A DNA stretch of 64,000 nucleotides from Cocos nucifera (Eukaryota > Streptophyta > Magnoliopsida > Arecales > Arecaceae): the NCBI GenBank assembly GCA_006176705.1, contig QRFJ01004161.1, positions 35,752 through 99,751 of the forward strand, read 5' to 3'. The notes beneath the pieces are model-generated. The model did not search any database and had not been told where the DNA came from. It saw only the letters and a list, made by a program, of their open reading frames with translations. Below are positions 1 through 12,858 of this stretch, piece by piece. The position numbers were made by a program, and so were the translations under genes. The stretch's first letter is position 1. Every line of letters begins with the position of its first letter.

Positions 1-118
1 ATATTTACAATGAAACTAGGATAAAAATGACAATCACTAAGAACAACGATATGAGATTCAAATACAAGTTTCAAAATTTCTAAAGCTAGAACTAGAACTG
101 ATCTTCCATCTCCAACAT

Positions 119-1150
119 TTAGGAATCTCTCATCTTGCTCGAATCTTCTACTAATCTGTAACCACTACAACGAATTGCAAATATGGTAAGGGCTACTGGT
201 ATCCAATACCCAGTAGTAATATCATAAATAGAGAAATTGCAAGGAGTTATCATATAAATATCTTGCCCAGCAATAGCTTGCTTCTTTCTCTGCCTGTTCG
301 GGTCCAGAGAGGCCATGTACTGAGGATAGTTCCTCTTTTAGTGCCCCTGCTTCTTGTAAAAGAAGAATTCAGCTTGACTCTTATTGAGCTTGATCTTTCT
401 AGTCTGGCCCTACACTGATGTCCCAGCCTGAGCTTGCACCTTCTTTGTTTTCTTCTTCTTGTTCTTCTTCCCTTTCCTAAAGGATCAAGAACCAGAAGAT
501 GAACTTCCCACTAAGTTCACCGACTCTTTATGGAGCTAGTGATCCTTCTCAAAGTTCTGAAGTAACCCTAGTAAGCCATGATAGTTTACTTCAGGCTTTG
601 TCATTCTATAATGAGTAAGGAAAGGAAGATAGGACTTTAGCAGCAAGTTTAGTATTGCATCTTTCCCAAGTTGTTCATGCAAGAAAAAGTCGAGTTTGCT
701 CAAGCGCTCTATCAGCTCAATCATATACAGTACATGATCAGTGACAGAGGGTCCATCCCTTATTCTGGCGATGAAGATGGCGTAACTAGTCTTGTGCCTC
801 TCAACATCATCAGGTGTACCAAAAGAATCCTTCAACACTTGGAGCATTTCATTTGGCTGAGCTGTCTTAAACTTATGACCGAACTCGTCGCTCATCGTAG
901 CCAGCATAATATAGCACATCGTGGTTCAGTCATTGAGCCACTTCTAATAATTGTCTCTGACTCTTCCATGCGCATTGGTAGCAGGCTCCTCAGGTGTAGG
1001 ATCTATCAGCACATATAGGATCTGTTCATGCTTCAAGATAATCTTCAACTTTCGATACCAGCTACCAAAGTTGGGTCCCACTAACTTATCATTGTCCAAC
1101 AATGATTGGAGCGATAGGAAAGTGGCCATTTCTGTACAAAGAAAAACCAA
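119..1150 (-). pseudogene. Ty1-copia gag (family 2, element 2a), start of protease, degraded
   Basis: Read on the minus strand from an ATG at 1150, this encodes a copia-type Gag, the structural protein that packages element RNA. The start has the usual ..LVGPNFGSWYRKLKIIL.. pattern, followed by a helical gag core (..LATMSDEFGHKFKTAQ.., 919-536) in the same frame. TAG and TGA codons interrupt the frame near 940-925 and more stops follow at 538 and near 480. A lysine-rich tract and a decayed CCHC zinc knuckle follow (..KKQGHxKRN.., with cysteines changed to tyrosine or phenylalanine). The piece ends in what looks like the start of the protease and continues off the left edge. The protein differs clearly from the family-1 Gag elsewhere in the window. 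Many of the stops fit C-to-T change (TGG to TAG, CGA to TGA). It cannot be functional as read. Confidence 0.8.
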
Positions 1151-2679
1151 AATCTAATTAGTAATTGATTCATTAAACCTAAAGATTTGGACTTTAATCA
1201 AAAGGTTTCTCCCACTATTTTATTCAAATTGATAGCCCCTACCTCCAATTTGAAGAATTATCCTAATTTCTTAGTGGGTACTAGAATCCGCATGATTGTA
1301 CATGAGTCCAACTTTTGTTGGCCCATCCATGTACAGCTAAGGGTAGGTTCATAACCAATTATTTCTCCAAATAATTTTTAATAATTAAATTTTGCCCTAG
1401 GCCCTAATCAGTTGGCTTTGGCCTTCTCAGAAAAGGGTCCAGTTAGGTCCAACCATTAACATGACCATATTTGGCCCATCCAACCAATGAATTATCAGGC
1501 CCAACTTTAGTTGGCCCACCTGACCACCATTTAGAAAGATGTATCCAAGAGATCATATAATGAATAATAATTCCATCAATTGATAAGCACCAGGCCTTTG
1601 GGCCTCCAATGATTATCCAACTGATGGATCCATTATCATCCACTTTAATGGAAAGCTATGATCCAGTTATCATATAACTATTTTATTTTAGGAACCTAAT
1701 AATTTTAGAGGATTTAATTTATAGAAGCGAGTAGGTCAAATTAACCAGCTTATCATATCCTCCCACTAACTTCACCAAGTCTGCTTAAGAAAGACCATTA
1801 ATAGGCTAGTCTAGGAGCACCTAAACTAGTCAAACTAATTTACCTAGCTGACATTGGTCAGCTTGAATAGTTAAGAGATCTGATCAAAACATAATCTCAC
1901 CAAGAGGTCAGATAAGTTTGATCAGTGGAAGGGTCTGCCAGGCTTGCCTTAGGCACCATCAGAAATGGTCAGGTAAGCTGGTTGCCAATTAAAAACCACT
2001 GGTCTGGTTTACCTTAAACACCAACTAGTTTAATTAGTTTTAATTAGATCAACCTAATAGTTCATGCTAGACCGCATAGCCAAGAATCAAATCCATCTTG
2101 GGTCTTGTTAAAGACATGGACAAGACCAACTACAACTATTGCAATTGATCTACAGAATCCTTGACCTAATCTAAGAGGATAATTGATTAGATTTAGTCAA
2201 TTCTCTAATTAAATCTATTCTTTAATCTAACCCTAGGTCTAACCCAATTAATGTACCTAATCCCCACTAACCCATTAACCCAATGTGTTATGATTCATGC
2301 CATAGGATCTTCAATTTACAATCCTAGAACATAATCAAATAACTTCTTAATTCTTAATTAAGTTTTAGACTAAGGGTTGGGGTTTGGCATTTCAAAAATA
2401 ATTTTCATATTTATAAAATATTTATACAACATGGTTCTATCAACCAAGTTGTATGTTTGATTCATAATCAATATGCAAGTAACATAAACATGAATCTACT
2501 TTAGATCTAATCTAAACAGGTTCATGTAATTAAAATAGTTTCAATAATAATCAATCATAAATTTTTTTAGATCAAATCTAATATATTTTTGAAGATTAAA
2601 ATTGGATTAAAATATTTTTAATCAGATCATAAAATCTCTTAGATCTAATCTAAAATTTTATGATCAATATTTTAGATCA

Positions 2680-2751
2680 GCACGTACTAGGACAACCTAT
2701 TTACTGTAAGGAATAAATCTTACAGTAGGACAACCTTATGGCAGTCCGTGC
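2680..2751. repeat. Compound inverted repeat in 2a leader, copy 1
   Basis: The outer arms gcacgtact (2680-2688) and agtccgtgc (2743-2751) are near-complementary. The inner arms tactgtaag (2702-2710) and cttacagta (2719-2727) are perfectly complementary with an 8-base loop. Between them the direct repeat taggacaacct occurs twice. As RNA this could fold into a two-stage stem. Confidence 0.75.
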
Positions 2752-2853
2752 AATCTAAAATATTTTATTTTTAGATCTAAAATTATTTTAAATCTATTAA
2801 ATCATAAATAAAATTAGATCAAATCTAATAAATTTATGATTAGAGTTAGATCA

Positions 2854-2925
2854 TCACGAACTAGGATAACCTATTCACTGTTTAGGGTGAACCTTACAGT
2901 AGGAAAACCTTATGATAGTTCGTGA
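2854..2925. repeat. Compound inverted repeat in 2a leader, copy 2
   Basis: The outer arms tcacgaact (2854-2862) and agttcgtga (2917-2925) are a perfect 9-bp inverted repeat. An inner, slightly decayed pair (cactgtttagg / ccttacagta) lies between them. The layout matches copy 1 about 170 bp away, although the outer-arm sequence has changed. That fits structure being kept, or a tandem duplication. Confidence 0.75.
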
Positions 2926-3023
2926 GATCTAAATTTTTTTTTAAATTTAATAATTAGATTATAAATTAAATTTAATCTAATAAATAATCTAAATATGCAC
3001 AAAAATTATGTAATAATAATCTT

Positions 3024-3035
3024 GCTCTAATACTA
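3024..3035 (-). other. Primer-binding site of element 2a (decayed)
   Basis: The plus strand reads gctctaatacta, the complement of the initiator-tRNA-Met PBS TGGTATCAGAGC with two changes, both consistent with C-to-T on the sense strand. Two bases separate it from the LTR start at 3038. Confidence 0.75.
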
Positions 3036-3037
3036 AT

Positions 3038-4788
3038 TGAAGGAACCAGATCTAGGATTTTACAAGTAGATCTTGAAAACTTTTCAAGATCTTATAGTGG
3101 AAGACTTAAATAAATTAAATATTTATTTAAATAAATATGTAAATATCTAGATTATAGATCTATTACATGATCAAGGCATGATATTAAATCAAAAATTAAA
3201 ATCAAATAAGAAAGTAAAAGGTTGATCAAATCAACCTAAATCTACACGACATCAAATGCAGGTACGAAGTTAATAGATCAGACCTATTACCTGAGCAAGT
3301 TAGATATTCTAACTTATTGATCTAGGCTTGAGGATGAAGTCATGAGCTACACATGCATCCAACCTCTAGGAGTCGTCCACATGAGCCTACGATCTCTGAT
3401 CTGAAGTCCGATGTAGGAAATCAGCACGGCATGCTAGTATTGTGCTGATCCTTCTTCGATGGTCGATCCGATGCTCTCTTTTTTGAAATTTGGACTCTCT
3501 AAAATATGAGAAGAAAGATGAGAGTTTACTTATCTGAGACACTCTTAGAAAAAATAACTCAAAAATAGGAAAGATTGAAAATAAAATAGCCCTAGAAGAA
3601 GACCCTCTTCTTCTTCTCTTTTCTCTCACCTAGACACCTAGTTTGATGCCTATGGAACCCCCATGCCCAAGGACCCACATCCTCTAATTTTTGCACACCA
3701 CAAAACTATCCTAAAGCTATATATTTTATAAAAAAATCAAAATAAAATTCATCCAATAAATAGAGAAAAAGAAGAGTCCAAATTAAATCAAAATCCTAGA
3801 CTAGGAATATCCAAACATAGAAAGTTGTTGGGGTGCCCAACTCTTGGGCGCCTACTCCATAATTATTGGCATGGACCAGCAAGTGAGGGTGCACAAAAAA
3901 GGAGATTATTTTTATGGAATAAGAGAATAATTAATTAAAAGTGGGGGCGGCACTTAAGGGAAGGTGTTTTGGTTAACAAGGATTCTATCTCATAGAATCC
4001 CAAGCAAAACTAACTCCTCTTTTGACTTGGTCTTCCAACAAATTGCCTTATGAAAAAAAAGGAGAAAAGAAAGAGGGCATGAGAAGCCATGGGAGTGGAG
4101 AATTTTCATGTAAGAAATAAAACAAAAAGGGCATGGGGTGTGAGGATTAAGTGGCGCAAGTGATAGGGAGTCCTAGTCACACTACGACTCCTGTTTTGAC
4201 TTGATCAAACATGATCTTTTAACCAAATAAAATCAAGATTAAACCAATCCAATTAAATAAGACCCTTATCCATTTAAGAAATTAATTAAATCAAATTTAA
4301 TCAAATTTAATTCTAATTTATTTTCTAATCAAATTAGAAAATTATGTTAATCTGAGTCCTAGTTAGGCTAAGACTAGTTCTTCCTTGCACTTGACTTATC
4401 CAATAAACCAATTGAACTTGATCCAATCAAGCCCAAACCAAATCTAATTAAATCATATTTAATTAGACTTAATCTCAACCTATTAGCTTAATCAAATTAA
4501 GCTAATTAGTAATTTAATTGCTAATCAATCCTCCTGCAATACTTGCACTAGGTTAAACACCAATCATATTGATTATTTAACCCTAGAACGATTCTTAATC
4601 GTTGATCAACCATCCGATCAGATCGTAAGCTCTAATATGTGTGACCTCAGAGGTTCGAACTTAACCCGATAGTATAGAAATAAATTTTTGTTCTAATTAA
4701 AGTGACCATCTAATAATGATACTCGATGGTTAGATAGGTCGAAGTTGTAGAACACCATCCTTAGAACCCATGCGGATATAGTTTTCAT
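3038..4788 (-). repeat. LTR of element 2a, first part (split by the family-1 array)
   Basis: This starts with tgaaggaacc next to the PBS. It runs to 4788, where the family-1 dimer is inserted, and resumes at 48618. Joining the flanks (..gatatag.. with ..atataattcatc..) matches the uninterrupted related LTR at 51150-51180, which confirms the insertion point. The sequence is AT-rich, with a phrase (ccgatcagatcg..gtgtgacct..) shared with LTR 2b at 50995-51030. No gene is present; open frames here are incidental. Confidence 0.75.
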
Positions 4789-7077
4789 TGAAGAGAAAAC
4801 CTAGTTTTCTGGATTAGATTTATTTAGATCTGATTGGACCAAGAGAGATATTTCAAAAATTTCTCTCTTGAATTTAGATCAAATCTGAGACTTTTCAGAT
4901 ATGATATTATTGATTTAATAAAAGAAAATAAAATAAAAATAAAGGATAAATTAAATCTAAGTTAATTTTATCTTATAACAAGTAATTAGACTACCCTATG
5001 ATGATCCTGATGTCTCCCTGAGGTTCTGGATCTAGCCACACAAGTGTCTGGCCTCTATCGATATCTACTCGGATAGGATCTAGAGATCTTTTCCTTCTTT
5101 ATCATTTTTCTAAATATCAGATCTGGATCTGATTTGGAAGATCTTCAAAACTCCTTTTGAAGATCGGGTGTCATCTCTCGTAGCAGTATTGCGTTCTTCC
5201 TTTCTCGTCGCCTTTCTCTTGCTTGGATCGCACCAAACTGAAACCCAAAAATTCTTGGGCGTGGGTAGGAGGGAGAAGACCTGAAGATGGCATGGAGGAG
5301 GGAGAGGAGTAGTCTTGTGACGTGGGTAATGGGTAAGAGATCTACATTCTAGATGCAGATAAGATTTATATAGACCCTGCTGCACCATGCCGTGCCACAT
5401 CATTCCAATCAATCATGGCCTTTTGTGCAATCAGATCTAAATCTGATTGGTGGGATGACATCATCTGATCTAATTAGATGAGAGTCCCTCTGAATTATCC
5501 TTAGATGGCACCAAGTCTGGTCAAACAAGTCTCTCTTGGAGCCATGCGCTTTGGTTTCCTGAAGCAACTAGAATCCCATTTGTATGGGACTCCAGGCATT
5601 ATCAATATGGGGCACACATCTCCCTAGGCATGCACCATCTATCTATCTCCTTTTTAGTAGGAGGAAAAGGTCCAAAATTCTCTCTTATGGGTGCATGACA
5701 CATGGGCAGATGTCTAAGTGTCAAATGTCAATATTTGACCAAATGTCCGAAACAAGATTTAGCAGGTGATGGAAAATGGCAGGTGTTGTCTCAAATTCAT
5801 CTCATAAATTAAGACAATCCTTTTCTGACCTAGATAAGCTCCAATCAGACCATGTAAAGGTTTCTAAGTGATTCCAAATATATTTGGCTCAGTTGAGACA
5901 ACTTTAATAATAATTAAAGGAGAATATTAGTCTCAATTGTGTGCTAGCACGATTTTCTTGAACCTAATTGAATCTAATTCAAATCAATTGAACTGGATTA
6001 GTTCAATTGATGATATCCAGATCCAAATCCTTGTTTGTATGATCCAGCTAGATTTAGTTTCATATGGTAATGAGATATATCATGATCTCTATCATCGACA
6101 TCATCGAAACATCTTTCGATAGATCAAAACTTTTTTAATTCAGACAACTAGTATGATTGATCATCTAAATCATTCTAATTACTCTCAAAATCCACCAGTG
6201 ACACTTAGCAGCATATGGTGGCAATCCATCAGAACTGAAGATGAACCTCTCGGTGTAGTTACCTGTGTGATAAGTTCTTCTATCTTGAGCCCAGATTGGA
6301 TTAGGGTTAAGGTAAGCTCGTCAATCCCTAATATCTATCATATGATTAATCATTCGATTCAAGTCCAATATGAAAATCTTAATAGAAACTCTTTCTATTA
6401 TTTCACTCAGCCATGGCCATGGGCTTATGGACTTGATTCTTGTGATCATCATAGGGCTACTCCTCATCTACCGTGGTAGATAGATTTCCTCTTGTGCAAT
6501 TCAATTCTTGCAATGAACATGCTATAGCCAATATACACCTCAGGGTTCCGAATAGCTAGGAGACTGAGTCATGGTGTAGTCAATTATAACACCCTCAAGG
6601 TGAACTACCAATATACCTCAAGTCAAAGAATCAGACACACAACTACAGCTTCGAACCAGTCATCGACGAGAAGGTAGACTTCCTAATGACTGCTCGAGGT
6701 GGTCACGCTCAGTGCCCTCATTCTCTAACGAGTACCTGTATCGTCGCTCTGGTATCTTTACACCATAGACTCAAGACTCATTTACTATAAAGAAGCGATT
6801 GTACACCAACCTTCTAGATTAATCACCATCCTCATGATGATCCTACGGTCAAGAGCATTTTATGAGTTAATAATGAAAATTCATGTCTTAAATTTTTAAC
6901 TCTTGAAAATAAAAATTATCGTTGCCATTAACTCAAGGGATGTATCATAGACACTAAATACATATTATGAAAGAAAATAATCCATTTTATTATTTATAGT
7001 CAAAATTATAATTTTGCCCTTAGAAGTGTATAATAAGTGTCAGCTAATTCTAGCTTCTAGGGCACATATATCTAACA
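4789..7077 (-). repeat. LTR of unit A (downstream end), subfamily 1a
   Basis: A 2.29-kb LTR running tgaagag.. to ..tctaaca on the plus strand (TGTTAGATATATGTGCCC.. in sense). Sense-strand TATA is TATATAAA at 5365-5372. It holds the conserved U3 hairpins seen in all family-1 LTRs. The left flank is ttcat. The polypurine complement and pol follow on the right. Confidence 0.85.
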
Positions 7078-7091
7078 AATTCTCACTTGAC

Positions 7092-8889
7092 CTAAAGCCA
7101 ATTGGCTACAAATCTATGTCCCATCTTCTCAAGGTAGGCTCTAATCTTCTACTAGCCCAACGGCTTTGTAAGTGGGTCTACCGCATTGTTTGTGGAGTTA
7201 ACTCTCTTGACCTCAACGTATCCTTTCTCGAGATAATCGCGGATGGGATGGTATTGCCGCTCGATGTGTTTGAATTTTTGGTGAGACTTTGGCTCCTTAG
7301 CATGGGCTATGGCACCATTTTATCGCTGTACTGAGGAATGGCATCTGATGGCATTACTCCAATCTCTGCGGCAAACTTTCTATACCAGAATGCCTCCTTA
7401 GTAGCTTCTGACGCAGTGATTTATTCTGCTTCCATGATGGAATCTACTATTACTATCTTTTGGAACTCTTCCAACCGACAGCACCACTATTATAAATAAA
7501 TAGATTCCCAGATGTCGACTTTCGATCATCTATATCGGACATAAAATTCGAGTCCATATACTTCTGGACTTGAAGTTCTCCATTACCAAATAATAAGAAC
7601 ATATCCTTAGTTCTTCTTAAGTACTTAAGGATACATTTCATAGAAGTCTAGTGTTCTTCATCTGGATTTGATTGATATCTGCTCGTGACACTCACAGCAT
7701 GGGCTATATCAGGTCGCATACATAACATGGCATACATGAGGCTCCCTATTGCAGAAGCATAAGGAATCTTGTTCATGCATTCTATCTCCTCAGGTGTGCT
7801 AGGGCACATCCTCTTAGAGCGATGAATGCTATGTCTGAAGGGTACCAATCCCCTCTTAGAGTATTCCATGCTAAACCTCTTTAGCACTTCCTCTATGTAC
7901 ATCTTTTGTGAAAGAACTAGCATCCTATTTGATCTATCTCTATGGACTTTGATTCCAAGAATGAAGGATACTTCTCCTAGATCTTTCATGGAGAATTCTT
8001 TAAATAACCATATTTTAACCATGGTCAACATAGGAATATCATTCCTAATAAAGAGGATATCATCCACGTACGGTACGAGGAAGACAATAGCACTTCCACT
8101 AATCTTTCTGAAAATACATGATTCCTCCACATTTTTGATTAAATCGAATAATTTGATCACATCATTAAAACGAGTATTCCAGCTCCGAGATGCTTGCTTA
8201 AGTCCATATATGGACCTTTGCAGCTTGCATACTTTGTGATCAGTATCACCAGATGTCAAATCTAGCGGCTATTCCATATAGATATCTTCCTCAAGATATT
8301 CATTTAAGAATGTCATTTTTAAATCCATTTGCCATATTTCATAATCGAAATAGGCTGCAATAGCAAGCAATGTGCGAATGGATTTTAGCATGGCTATTGG
8401 CGGAAAGGTATCCTGATAGTCAATGCCTTCGTACTAACTATAACCTTTTGCCACTAATCTTGCTTTGAATGTCTCTACATCCCCATCTGCACCAATCTTT
8501 TTCTTGTAGATCCATTTACATCCAATAGGTACTATACCTTCTGGTGGATCTACTAAGGTCTAGACTTGGTTTGAGTGCATTGAGTTAATTTCTGATTTCA
8601 TTGCCTCTAACCATTTCTCGTAGTTGATATCTAATATCGTCTTGTTATAGATTTCAGGATCATCACCATGAGCTCCATTACCTATGAGGAATATTTTCTC
8701 TACTTTCTCTGAAATAGTACCTAAGTACCTCTCAGGGGGATGAAAAATCCTTTTCGATCTTTGAGGTAGAGGAGGTAGTGATGGTATTGGCTCAACCTGA
8801 TTTGGTTACAAATGGTCCTTAGCTCTTTGCTCTTGGGAGACTTTCTCCTCTTGCTTGATCTGCTTTCCAATGCCGCCATCTTGAATAAA
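7092..8889 (-). pseudogene. Unit A pol: reverse transcriptase and RNase H, degraded
   Basis: Minus-strand copia RT-RNase H, the domains that copy element RNA into DNA and remove the RNA template. The YVDD catalytic motif (..VPYVDDILFI..) lies in an open stretch at 8259-7648. A second open stretch (7641-7453) carries the RNase H ..SDIDDRKSTSG.. motif. RNase H sequence (..MEAEYITASEA..) continues to a TAG near 7092, followed by the polypurine tract. A stop near 7645 separates the two open stretches, and others cut the RT amino-terminal part (8260-8760). A TAG at 8890-8892 marks the border with integrase. Sequence is close to unit B (41024-42133). Not functional as read. Confidence 0.85.
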
Positions 8890-9762
8890 CTATTTTTCAA
8901 GAAAAATGGTATATCGACTCACAATCATATTGTGATCTTCTGGAATATAGAAATAATATCCTAATGACTCTTTAGGATATCCTATGAATCGAGCTCTAAA
9001 GAATCTATAGTCTAAATTGTCCGCTTGTTGTCTCTTGACATGAGCTGGACAATTCCAAATTCTGAGATGACTCAGACTTGATTTCTTACCATGCCATATC
9101 TCATACGATGTGGTAGGAACAGTTTTAGAAGGAATCCTATTCAATAAATATATAGCTGTTAACAAACTATATCCCCAAAGAAAATTAGTAATATCTATGA
9201 AGCTCATCATGGATCGGACCATATCTAATAGGGTCCGATTTCTCTGTTTTGAAATTTCATTGAGTTGAGGTATTCCAGATGGAGTCCATTGAGAGACAAT
9301 GTCATTTTACTTAAGATAGTCTAGGAAATTTTGATTAAGATATTCACCTCCTCGATTTGATCGAAGAACCTTAATGGGTTTTTCACTTTACTTTTCTACT
9401 TCATGTCTGAATTCTTTAAACTTTTCAAATGCTTCTGACTTATGTCTCATAAGATACACATATCCATACCGAGATAAATCATCCATGAGGGTCATGAAGT
9501 AGACAAAATTGCCTCTAGCCAGCATATCAAATGGGCCGCACATATAAGTATGTACTAGGGCAAGTAAATCCGTGGCCCTTTTTCCATATCCCATAAAAGA
9601 GAGTTTAATCATTTTGCCATGAAGACATGATTCATAAATTGGATATGACTCAAAAGTCAATGGACTCAATAGCCCAATTTTCTTCAATTTGTTAATCCTA
9701 TCTTTTGCTATATGACCTAGTCTAAGGTGCCATAGATACCTATCATTTGGACTATCTCTGAG
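8890..9762 (-). pseudogene. Unit A pol: integrase, degraded
   Basis: Minus-strand copia integrase, which inserts element DNA into the genome. The zinc-binding region (..WHLRLGH.. position near 9725, ..YESCLHGK.. near 9640) comes first. The catalytic core follows, with the first aspartate near HTYMCGPF and ..TLMDDLSRYGYVYL.. (9687-9388). The C-terminal part is 9222-8890 (..RFIGYPKESLGYYFYIPEDHN..FLEK) and ends at TAG. The middle section (9225-9385), which should hold the catalytic glutamate, contains stops and frame changes. One zinc-ligand cysteine is tyrosine. Inactive as read. Confidence 0.8.
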
Positions 9763-11002
9763 TCATTTTGATTTTATGGCATTCATATTTTGCTCGATAT
9801 TAAAAATAGATACATCAATATACAACTGGTAAAGATCGTTAATAAGGAAACCACTTGCAATTTTATTTCTTTCATAAAGATTGTTGCAATGGTCCTTAAG
9901 AAAACTAATTACATAGCCTTCTAGTGCTAAACATGAAATAGAAATCAAATTTCTGCTTGCTGCAGGTACATAATAACAATCCTTTAGTACTAAATCTAAA
10001 CCAGATGGTAGTCGAAGAGGGTATGTTCCCATGGCCATAGTAGTAAACCTTGCTCCATTTTCAATGCATAGGATCATCTCACCATCCCTCAACCTCCTGC
10101 TATCCTCAAGACCCTGCATGAAAGTGCACAAATGAGCATTAGAATCAGAGTCAAGCACCCAACTAGATGCAGAAAAAATCATGAGGTTAAATTTAATAAT
10201 GAGCATACCTCTAGAAGTACCTCCACTTCCAATGGCCGTCAGTATTGCAATGAAAATATTTTTCTTTGTCAGCGGCCTTCTTTTTCAGCTCTGTCTTATT
10301 TTTCTTTCCTCCTTCCATCTTCTGCCTTTTCACAGACTTCTTCTTCTTTCCAAAAGATTTTCTCTTGGAAGAAGTCCATTCCATAGCAAATACTGAGCTT
10401 TTAGAATCTTTCATCGAAAGCTCAGCAGTAACCAGTATGTTCATAAGCTCAACCAGAATATTTTGAAGTTTATGCATATGGTAGCTCATGATGAACTGCC
10501 CATATGCATCAGTCAAGAATTGTAGAATTATATCATTCTGCAGATCTAGGTCCAACTTCACTCCGAGCTTCTCAAGCTCTTCCAAGTCCTTGATCATCAT
10601 CAGACAATGATCTTGGACTGACTGCCCATCATGCATTTTAGCCTTAAATAGTCATTTAGTGATCTGATATTTGGCTGCACGATTTTGTTCACCAAACATC
10701 TCTTGTAGGTGAGCCAATATTTAGCGGACAGTCTTGATATCTTCATGTTGGCATTGAAGCTCATCAGACATCGGGCCCAATATGTAGTATCTGATCTTGT
10801 TATCTTCATCCATTCACTTATCAAGAGATGCTCTCTATTCAGCGGATGAACGAGCTGATAAGGTGGGGGGGTCCTAATCCAATACAAGAGTTAACTTCTC
10901 AAAATCCAAAATAATTTTGAAGCTCCAGAGCCAATTCTTGTAATTAGGTCCGGTCAGTCTATGGGTGTCCAAGATATGTGCCAGTAGGTTGGATGTAGAT
11001 AT
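9763..11002 (-). pseudogene. Unit A gag and protease, degraded
   Basis: Gag starts at about 11002, but the start codon is ATA where units B and C have ATG. The gag core occupies 10887-10211 with frame changes and a TGA at 10654-10652 that B and C also carry. A lysine-rich tail follows. Most of the CCHC knuckle is lost in a deletion of about 50 bp near 10235, compared with unit B. The protease (10206-9763) keeps the WVLDS context, but the D-S-G active-site triplet reads D-S-D. This unit cannot make Gag or an active protease. Confidence 0.8.
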
Positions 11003-12858
11003 TTTTCTTTAGAGAGTCAAAGCTTCTAGTTAGATATTGTAATTAAGACTTGATCAATTTATTTAGAAATTAAATTTTTAAATAAATTATCTCCCACTAT
11101 TTTCTTAAATTCCAACACTCCCTCTGTAGAGATGTAAAAATCTCTATGATTATAGATTTTTAATGGGTGGTGCAGTCTCACCAACTGACTCATCACCTCA
11201 CCTAGCAGTTATTGGTGATAGGTTAGCCAATAAGTGGACAACTCTTGTCCAATGATTCTCTAATCATGGTTCTCCCAAACTTGATCTCTAATTTATGAAT
11301 CTCATCGTGCCCAAAATATTGATCCACTTCTTAGTTAAGTCAAACCCATCATTTGCATAGATTGGATTCTTAATTAACTCTCTCACTATATCCAAAATAT
11401 TGAGCATAATTTTTCCTCCAGTCTGTAGCATCCAATGCCTAATTGCTATGATTGCATCTTTTTGGTGCAACTGAACCACTATGACTAATCAAGAATAATC
11501 AATCCCAGAAAGGGCCTGCATATCTACAATGGTAGAAGATCTCAGACTTAATCTTTTCTTAGAGAGATTTGATTTAGGTCTCTTTAAACTTGACTTACAA
11601 TAGCCATAACAATTATGACTAACCTAGTGGCATGGGTAAGCTTGGATTGTTAACCACCTTAGATCAGGACTGGGTCCATAAATATGGCAGGTAAGTGAGA
11701 CTGATGGAAGGGATATGTCATTAACTCAACAAGAATGCATTCAAATTGAGTATCTCCTAATTAAAAACCAGTCAGTCGTATCTACCAGGCTTACCTTAGA
11801 TACCAAATTATTGAGCCAGAACAAATTAGGTTAGTCTACAATCCAAACTCGAACCACTGAGCCTAATTAGGTCTTAGCTTGATCGATCACTCTTGTGATT
11901 CGATCTTGACCCAGACTTAATCCTATTAGGCTGGTCAATTTAAGTACTCTTGATCCCATCTAACCAACTCTTGATTCGGTTTGATCAACCGCTAGACCTA
12001 ATTGAGCAATCCAAGTCCGAATCCAATTTTATGAATATGTCTTAAATCTAAAAATTTTCAATTTTTAGACTTAACATATTTCATAGTCTTAATTCTAAAT
12101 TAAGTTTTAGATTCACAAACAAAACTTGTAAATAAAATCCTAGGATTTTAGGACCTAGGATTTTGTAGAAAATAAGTTTTAGATATCTGATTAAGGACGA
12201 ACGCGTAACAACCCTACACATCATAAGAACATCCCATCGAATGAAAGGAGAGGATATTTTAAACCCTACTTTATTGTTATGACTGGATGGCCAAGGGGAA
12301 CTCCTTAATCAGAAATATAAAAACTACAAAACTAGTTAGATTTGCATCATATATCTCATATATAAAATTGATCTAACTTTAAACATATTTTGCATACATC
12401 TTCATGTATCATATCATACATATTTTTAGATATAAATTATCTTATGATCATCTAAAAAATTAAATTTAAATTAATCATATCAAAATAAATTTTATTTTTG
12501 ATAATTATATAGAACTATTCTACAACTAGTCCAAACATGCATTCATCATATCTCATATGAACAAAAAATTAAATAACTTTATTTTTTATTTTTTAGATCT
12601 TATTATAATATTTATAACATTAAAAAATAAAAAATAAATAGATCTAAAAATCATAACTAATCAAATTAAATTACGATCATGCAAGAATATACGTAGAACA
12701 ATGCTATTCTACAACTAGTCATGCACCTTGTACAACTTAGATCTAAATTATTTAATTTTTATTTTTTTTGATTTTAGATATAATCATATTTCATGTGACC
12801 TCTGTAATTACATAATTATTAGATCAAAATAAATTAAAATTAGATCTCATGCAACCTA
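11003..12858 (-). other. 5' leader of unit A
   Basis: A 1.85-kb non-coding leader between PBS and gag, homologous to the leaders of element 3, C and B. The conserved compound inverted repeat is at 12187-12312: outer arms ctgattaagg and ccttaatcag are intact, while the right inner arm has decayed to tgttatgac. Nothing else is recognisable. Confidence 0.8.

Larger units (their letters stand above)
1151..3023 (-). other. 5' leader of element 2a (non-coding)
   Basis: About 1.9 kb between the PBS (3024-3035) and the gag start (1150) of a minus-sense copia element. It is AT-rich with no convincing reading frame. The part nearest the PBS holds two copies of a compound inverted repeat (2680-2751 and 2854-2925). 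The rest is rich in short agatctaatc-type motifs. I see no host gene. Confidence 0.7.

Noticed and set aside
3387..3629. 80-codon arginine-rich open frame on the minus strand
   Set aside because: It lies inside LTR 2a and reflects AG-rich sequence; no homologous frame in LTR 2b.
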